From positions 1-64,000 of the forward strand of contig CAXKVR010000155.1 of NCBI GenBank assembly GCA_964058845.1: 64,000 bases of DNA, given 5' to 3'. The translations under genes and the position numbers were made by a program. Source of the stretch: Carex sylvatica (Eukaryota; Streptophyta; Magnoliopsida; Poales; Cyperaceae). The notes below the pieces were generated by a model, which made no database searches, had not been told where the DNA came from, and was given only the letters and a program-made list of their open reading frames with translations. Positions 58,801 to 64,000 of this stretch are shown here, one piece after another; the first letter of the stretch is position 1; the number at the start of each line of letters is the position of its first letter.

Positions 58801-59638
58801 TTGAAGTTTGCGGATTAATGATGCATTGTTAAGACCTTTTCAATAACCTGACCTTTTCAGTGTAATATTTAGACTTGTAACCATGAGTTGTCCCTTTGGT
58901 GTGCAGAGGACGGCTTGTCAGGCAGAGGATTTGATGTTTTGAGGCTCAATACATACGACACTGTAAATTATTTAGCACCTTATTTATGTATATTTTTTAT
59001 ACTTTGCATGACTTGTTAAAATCAGGTATAAGAAAAGGAACTTGTTAAAATCTACGACTTTCTGAAGGTACCGGTTCAAGAGGTAGACCCACAGGAATTA
59101 GAGCAGGCTCTTTTGGTCCCTGTTGTTGCTGTTGCCTCTCCTTCTGCTTTGCGGTACTTTAGTAAATTTTTTTCATATTTTTTTTTCTGAATTTGTATTA
59201 AATTACTTGTGGATTAATGTAACAATACATTTTCTAAAACAGTGCCTGGGTTAATCTGGTATCTAATTTCGGGTGGGACAACTCGGTGGCATGCATTGGA
59301 GAAACAACTGCTGCAGCAGCTAAAAGATTAGGCCTCACGAATATTTATTATCCCAAAAATCCCGGCATCGAAGGGTAATAGTTTCTCTTTTGTTTGAACA
59401 ATTGAATTTATAACTTGGTTGATCATATTATTATTATCGTCGTCATCATTATTATTTTGTTAAATCTGCAGGTGGATTGAAAGCATACTTGAAGCTCTCA
59501 ATTCGAGTAACCAATCCCAAGAGGTGGTATTCTCCCATACAAGAAAAAAAAGGTTACATGCCTTTCCTTACAGCAGTTTTTGTAGCTTTTGAAATGAATT
59601 GATTGGGATCTTCTCATTTTCAGGCTATAGCTCGGTGA
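55900..59638 (+). CDS. UROS: Uroporphyrinogen-III synthase, chloroplast
   Basis: Ten exons: 55900-56088, 57746-57833, 57978-58044, 58184-58302, 58403-58498, 58907-58962, 59068-59153, 59243-59374, 59472-59523, 59624-59638, giving 299 residues. The enzyme (EC 4.2.1.75) closes hydroxymethylbilane with D-ring inversion to uroporphyrinogen III, the shared precursor of haem, chlorophyll and sirohaem. Residues 1 to about 38 are Ser/Arg-rich and fit a plastid transit peptide. The mature part begins [19 protein letters not shown]. Family landmarks are [87 protein letters not shown] and [17 protein letters not shown]. The last small exon (AIAR) is uncertain: the donor at 59524 is weak, and read-through would give a different tail. 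Intron 1 (1.66 kb) contains two miniature elements. Confidence 0.93.
56470..56928. mobile_element. MULE-type miniature element in UROS intron 1
   Basis: Inverted arms of about 110 bp, from GTAAATTT..GTCACTAACTTGG to TAGTTACCTCC..AAATTTAC, with CATTTGTCCCAA and CTATAACTT(T/C)TCCATCC in both. Flanks are nearly identical 9-mers: CCATTCAAG (56461-56469) and CCATTTAAG (56929-56937), a size Mutator elements produce. Confidence 0.65.
57175..57295. mobile_element. Small fold-back element in UROS intron 1
   Basis: About 121 bp. TTCTCTTCAAACAAGCACATT on the left mirrors AATGTGTTCATTTGAAGAGAA on the right, with ACCATTAA / TTAATTGGT ends. Confidence 0.65.
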
Positions 59639-59644
59639 TGAGGA

Positions 59645-59855
59645 TTGTAAGTGCAGGATAAGTTATTTTGAAGTGGCAATTTTCAATTGTTTTCATTTGT
59701 TATTTTTTCTGCAGTAGAGAATGCAAATTGTACAGATTTTACTATTTAAGTGACAATTGTACGTGCAGATTAGTTATTTTGAAGTGGCAACTTTCAATTG
59801 CTTTCATTTATTACTGTATGCAAATTGTAAATTTTTAATGACAACATTTGTAGAT
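59645..59855 (+). repeat. Imperfect tandem duplication in the UROS 3' region
   Basis: Two adjacent copies of about 100 bp each contain GTGCAG, TTATTTTGAAGTGGCAA, TTTCAATTG, TTTCATTT and ATGCAAATTGTA in the same order. They lie just after the stop codon, probably in the 3' UTR. Confidence 0.8.
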
Positions 59856-60375
59856 AGGAAAGATTTCTCTTTTTTTACTTTTGTGACGTGTGCATTGAAT
59901 GGAGAGGATATCGACATACCACCAGGCACCAGCAATAACCCACTGGACCAGCCAGGAAGTAGGCCTGATTAATAGAATTAAAGCTTCTGAGTAGGTTAGA
60001 TCATGTATTTGTTTTCAGAGCTACTTTTGTATATATTGAGTTTAACTGAGGATTTCGCTCAAATGGAAGGTGTATCAAATTTCAGGATACTTGTCGGCCT
60101 TTTCCCTTTTCTTTTACTTGGGTTTTAACGTTGTATTAAAGCCTGTTATGTAGATGTGCATGGGGAGAGAATAAAAATATAACATCAATCGACTAAAATG
60201 ATTCCTAGCACATTAGAAGATGCACCTTCCAGATATTAGAGGGAGCTATGAAATTTTATTAACTTTAACGAATGCAGAATCTTTCTATTTTCTAAAATGG
60301 GGAATCATAAAAAACACTTTAACTTTTTCTACTTGTATTTGAGCTTTTCAACAAGTGGAGAATGACCAAGTACAA

Positions 60376-60664
60376 GAGTAGAGCTAGGGTATTCTTAAGC
60401 TCACCAAGTTTTTCTAAATTTTTTAACTTAATTTAGTATAAAGTTAAGCTGTCAAAATTTTAATGCATTAATTTTTTTTATCATATTTTGACCGTTTAAT
60501 TTTATGCTAAATTAATTTGAAATTTTATAAATTTGATATGTAAATATATAATTTGTCAAGTATATTGATATATGTAGTTTAATTTTATCATTTGAAATCA
60601 ATCGATAAATTTAAAAATTAAGCTAAAAAAACTCGGCGAGCTTAACATCACGCTAGTTTTACTC
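60376..60664. mobile_element. Fold-back element, family III, shortened copy
   Basis: Starts GAGTAGAGCTAGGGTATTC with TAAGCTCACC and ends in the mirrored GCGAGCTTAACATCACGCTAG. It is shorter and more diverged than 49296-49706. Confidence 0.7.
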
Positions 60665-60967
60665 TAATATAATTTTGGGTAGACGCATATATTGACTTGT
60701 AACTTGTGCGAAGCCAGTATTCTACGAGTTGGTATGAAACAATATCTTAGAAAACGAACGCATGTTGGAGCACGTCACGGAGTGGCCTGAATGTCTGTCA
60801 GATATGCAACTCATTTTTGTAGTAATCACTAATCATGCTTCGCTGTTTATGCAATTATTTTATGAAACGGTTTTCATAAAATGGAAAATGTTGCAAAATT
60901 TTATAATTTTGAGGGGAGACATGAAATACCCCAATTATACCATATCTTCTTTGGTTTACCATAGAAT
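60665..60967. other. Short spacer, no gene
   Basis: No coding or repeat signal beyond a 70-codon open frame without features. Confidence 0.4.
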
Positions 60968-61619
60968 ATGCTAGTCCCGAGTTTTTTAAAAATACCAATT
61001 TTATAAAATATTTTAATAAAAATAATCAGAATTTGACCAACTTTTTAAAAATACTTAAACCGTGGATTTTTTTCACGGTCCGGACATTTTTTTTTTATAA
61101 ACTCATTTTTTTATAATATATAATATATAATATATAATATATGTATATGTATATGTATCTGTATTATATGTATATATAATATAGCGGCGCAATAGCGCGT
61201 TCAATAGCGCCCTATAGCGTCGCAATTGATACAGGGATCTCTGCTGGTAAATCAGCAAATCTGGATTGATACAGGGAATCAAACTATAAAAGTGATTATA
61301 CCAGCATGTAGAGCATTCAAAAATACACAGAATTGACACAAATTTTAATTTATTTGGATTTTTCTACTGTTAGTTATGAATTTTCAAAGTTTAGCTTCCA
61401 AAAAAACTTTAAACAACCATAACTTTGGCTAGAAAAATCGAATTTACGCGTATGACCACTTTTCAGAAAGGGGGGGACGAGACGGATCCGAATATCACTC
61501 CAGGGGACACTCCTGGATATCCAAAGCATCAAAATTTCAAAAAAAAACGTCGTTTAGATTTTTTTTTTTTATAAACTCATTCTTTTTATAATATATATAT
61601 ATATAGAGAGAGAGTGTGT

Positions 61620-61983
61620 GTGGCTAAGCTCAAATCGTTTGTTCATGGACTCAGGAACAAACGATTCGGTTCTCTAATTTCTGAAGTTCAAATGGATGAT
61701 CCAAACCGTTAGATGTTTAATCTATATTAAAATGTGCTTGGAGAAATTTTTTTACTATTTATTAAGATGGTTTGAAAGTCGTTGTTTTTTTATGGTGCAG
61801 AATTTAAATAAAAACAGTGACTTTCAAACGATCTTAATAAATAGTAAAAGAAATCCAAAAAATATAAAATTTTGTCTCCAAGCATATTTTAATATAAATT
61901 AAACATCTAACGGTTTGGATCGGCCATTTGAACTTCGAAAATCAAAGAACTTTAGGAACAAACGATTTGAGCTTAGCCACTCT
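61620..61983. mobile_element. Fold-back element, family V
   Basis: Ends GTGGCTAAGCTCAAATCG and its complement, with AACAAACGATT in each tip. The shared core is present (GTGCTTGGAGA, TACTATTTATTAAG, GGTTTGGATCGGCC). It is nested in the MULE and flanked by (TA)n. Confidence 0.82.
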
Positions 61984-61999
61984 ATATATATATATATAT

Positions 62000-62409
62000 G
62001 AGTAGAACTATGGTGTTCTTAAGCTCACCAAAGTGTTTGGTGAGCTTAACTCCGAAACCCATCAAATCGGTTTCAAATGACGAATTCGAACCGTTGGAAC
62101 CCGCCTACCTTACGAGTGATGCGTCTACATGTAAAAATTTTAAACATTCGAATTGATTTAGTATAAAGTCAATCGGTCAAAATTAGAAGGTTAATAAACT
62201 AATTTTAGTGCATTCATTTTTTGAACATTTTTTGACCGCTTGACTTTATAATAAATTAATCCGAATGTTTAAAATTTTCACATATAGATGCGTCACTCAT
62301 AAGATAGGTGGATTTCAACAGTTCGGATTCGTTATTTGAAACCGATTTGATGGATTTTGGAGTTAAACTCACCAAACACTTTGGTGAGCTTAAGAGCACC
62401 CTAGTTCTA

Positions 62410-62412
<3 letters not shown>
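62000..62412. mobile_element. Fold-back element, family III copy
   Basis: Close relative of 49296-49706 with the same ends (GAGTAGAACTATGGTGTTC) and arms. It lies between (TA)n and (CT)n tracts. Confidence 0.85.
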
Positions 62413-62445
<33 letters not shown>

Positions 62446-62450
62446 TTATA

Positions 62451-62840
62451 GAAGATGGATCAAGTTACAATATTTTTTGAGTTACAACAAATTACAACAA
62501 GTATTTTCTACATTTTCAAAGTCCAAATCGTCGATCCAAACTGTTAGATGTGATCTCTACAATAAAATGTGCTTGGAGATCAAATTTTACATTTTGTGGA
62601 ATTTTTTTACTATTTATTAAGATGGGTACAAAAACTAGTCAAATTCAGACCATTGAATTTTATATCCATCTTAATAAATAGTAAAAAAATTCCACAAAAT
62701 GTAAAATTTGGTCTCCAAGCACATTTTATTATGGAGATCACATCTAACGGTTTGGATCGATGATTTGGACTTTAAAAATGTAGAAAATGCTTGTTGTAAC
62801 TTGTTGTAACTCAAAAAATGTTGTAACTTGATCCCTCCTC
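62451..62840. mobile_element. Fold-back element, family VI
   Basis: Ends GATGGATCAAGTTACAA and mirrored TTGTAACTTGATCCCTC. Tips carry repeated GTTACAACA words. Shared core inside (GTGCTTGGAGATCAAATTTT, TTACTATTTATTAAG). (TA)n lies on both sides. Confidence 0.82.
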
Positions 62841-62878
62841 ATATATATATAAATAATATAATACATGTATATACATGT

Positions 62879-63305
62879 AGAGGTTGGCTACTATGCTTAT
62901 ATAAGCATATCCTCACATATGCTTATAACTCATTTTTGTATTTTCAATATCCAAATGGTCGATCGGAACCGTTCATCTTATTCTCCATATTAATATGTTC
63001 TTGGAGACCAAATTTTATATTTTTCTGAATTTTTTTACTATTTATTAAGCCACTTTGAAAATCGTTGATCCAACGGTGGCTTAACAAAACAGTAAAATCA
63101 GAAGCCATCGTTGGATCAGTGATTTTCAAATTGGCTTAATAAATAGTAAAAAAATTCAGAAAAATGTAAAATTTGGTCTCCAATAACATATTAATACGGA
63201 GAACAAGATGAACGGTTCCGATCGATATTTGGACATTGAAAACACAAAAATGAATTATAAGCATATGTGGGGATATGCTTATATAAGCATAGTAGCCAAC
63301 CTCTA
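62879..63305. mobile_element. Fold-back element, family IV, complete copy
   Basis: Ends AGAGGTTGGCTACTATGC and complement. The small palindrome GCTTATATAAGC lies in both tips, with the shared core between. It matches the truncated copy at 5374-5525. Confidence 0.85.
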
Positions 63306-63610
63306 TACATGTATATATAATATAATACATGTATATATAATATATATATTATATTATATATACATATACATATATTATATTATACATATATTATACATAC
63401 ATATACATATATTATACATATATTATAAAAAAATGAGTTTATAAAAAAAAAAAGGCCAGATCGTGGATTTTTTCCACGGTTTCGAATAAAAATTTCGGAC
63501 CGTGGAAAAAATCTACGGTTTGAGTATTTTAAAAAAATTGGCCCAATTCTGATTATTTTTTTTTTAAATATTTTATAAAATGGGTATTTTAAAAAACTCG
63601 GATGCTAGTC

Positions 63611-63930
63611 TAAGAGCATCTGCATCCCTCAAACTCAACTGAGTTTTTAAATAAATGTTAACCACTTTTTAGAAACTAAAGTCTCTAAAGTTTCTAACTT
63701 TTACATTCCTGAAATTAATTTTAGAGTTTTTATTAATCTACATCAGTAATAAATTAGAAAAGAGAAATAATTTAAGCCAATCATTTGACTAGCATAGAGT
63801 TTATAAATAGTTTCTTAATAAAAAAATTTATTATATATTTTGTAAATAAAAAACTTTCTCACATCTTAAAACTGAATTAGAAACTGTTATATCAGGTTAA
63901 AAACTCGAATAGTTTATGTAGATGTTCTAA
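63611..63930. mobile_element. Miniature element with AGAGCATCTGCAT ends
   Basis: TAAGAGCATCTGCATCCCTC at the left mirrors TTATGTAGATGTTCTAAGG at the right, with CTGAGTTTTTAA / TTAAAAACTCG just inside. It begins exactly where the MULE target duplication ends, so the MULE inserted at its edge. Confidence 0.55.
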
Positions 63931-64000
63931 GGTTATCAATAAAATTAAAGATAAAACGGAAAAAAAAATGGACTGATGACTGAAAATGGGCCATTGACCG

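Larger units (their letters stand above)
60977..63601. mobile_element. Non-autonomous MULE with perfect 9-bp target duplication, carrying nested fold-back elements
   Basis: A 9-bp direct repeat ATGCTAGTC flanks it (60968-60976 and 63602-63610). Terminal inverted repeats begin CCGAGTTTTTTAAAA and extend about 150-180 bp. They share AATAATCAGAATT, CAAACCGT/GGATTTTT, CCACGGTCCG-type blocks and TATAAACTCATTTTTTTATA. These are the marks of Mutator-like transposition. No transposase. Four fold-back elements (families V, III, VI, IV) sit in the middle, head against tail, separated by (TA)n or (CT)n. Confidence 0.85.

Overview
This window is nuclear DNA of a flowering plant. The evidence is split genes with GT-AG introns, single-copy plant orthologues (ORC2, a chloroplast uroporphyrinogen-III synthase, a PPR protein, farnesol dehydrogenase, a plant B3 protein), and AT-rich gene-poor stretches packed with plant-type transposons. 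Several genes have GC-rich first exons and AT-rich later ones, which suggests a monocot. I cannot name the species.

Layout, left to right. (1) 1-4616: the 3' part of a malectin-like/LRR protein gene without a kinase (+), converging on a complete B3-domain gene (-). (2) 5144-10490: a transposon block. It holds a Mutator-like (MULE) element with GC-rich inverted ends, stuffed with fold-back elements and a 940-bp segment that recurs inverted inside an ORC2 intron, then a hAT-type miniature element and more fold-back elements. (3) 10612-19771: an FLDH-type farnesol dehydrogenase (+) converging on ORC2 (-), whose introns carry several insertions and one GC-AG splice site. (4) 21830-23707: an intronless PPR gene (+). 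(5) 25504-31509: a 12-exon gene (-) for a protein with two CTLH/CRA-like halves. (6) 31900-38500: transposon remains, including a tRNA-derived SINE head, hAT-type miniature elements, a broken MULE and an open frame joining a MULE transposase start to a Copia integrase piece. (7) 39146-44670: a 10-exon SERAC1-like mitochondrial serine hydrolase (+). (8) 46907-47284: a small Cys-rich, membrane-anchored plant protein (+). (9) 48828-51408: seven adjacent fold-back elements, three of them head-to-tail copies of one family. (10) 55900-59638: uroporphyrinogen-III synthase (+), for tetrapyrrole synthesis in plastids. (11) 60376-64000: another fold-back cluster, much of it inside a 2.6-kb MULE with a perfect 9-bp target duplication.

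The genes are unrelated housekeeping and regulatory loci, as is usual in plants; there is no operon. Exon models below were made by hand from splice motifs and reading-frame continuity, and each CDS total is divisible by three.

The most unusual signal is a group of 350-430-bp near-perfect palindromes in (TA)n sites. Most share one interior core but have different tips, and the tips are often small palindromes themselves. Other notable points are the inverted 940-bp duplication linking a MULE to an ORC2 intron, and the in-frame MULE/Copia chimera.
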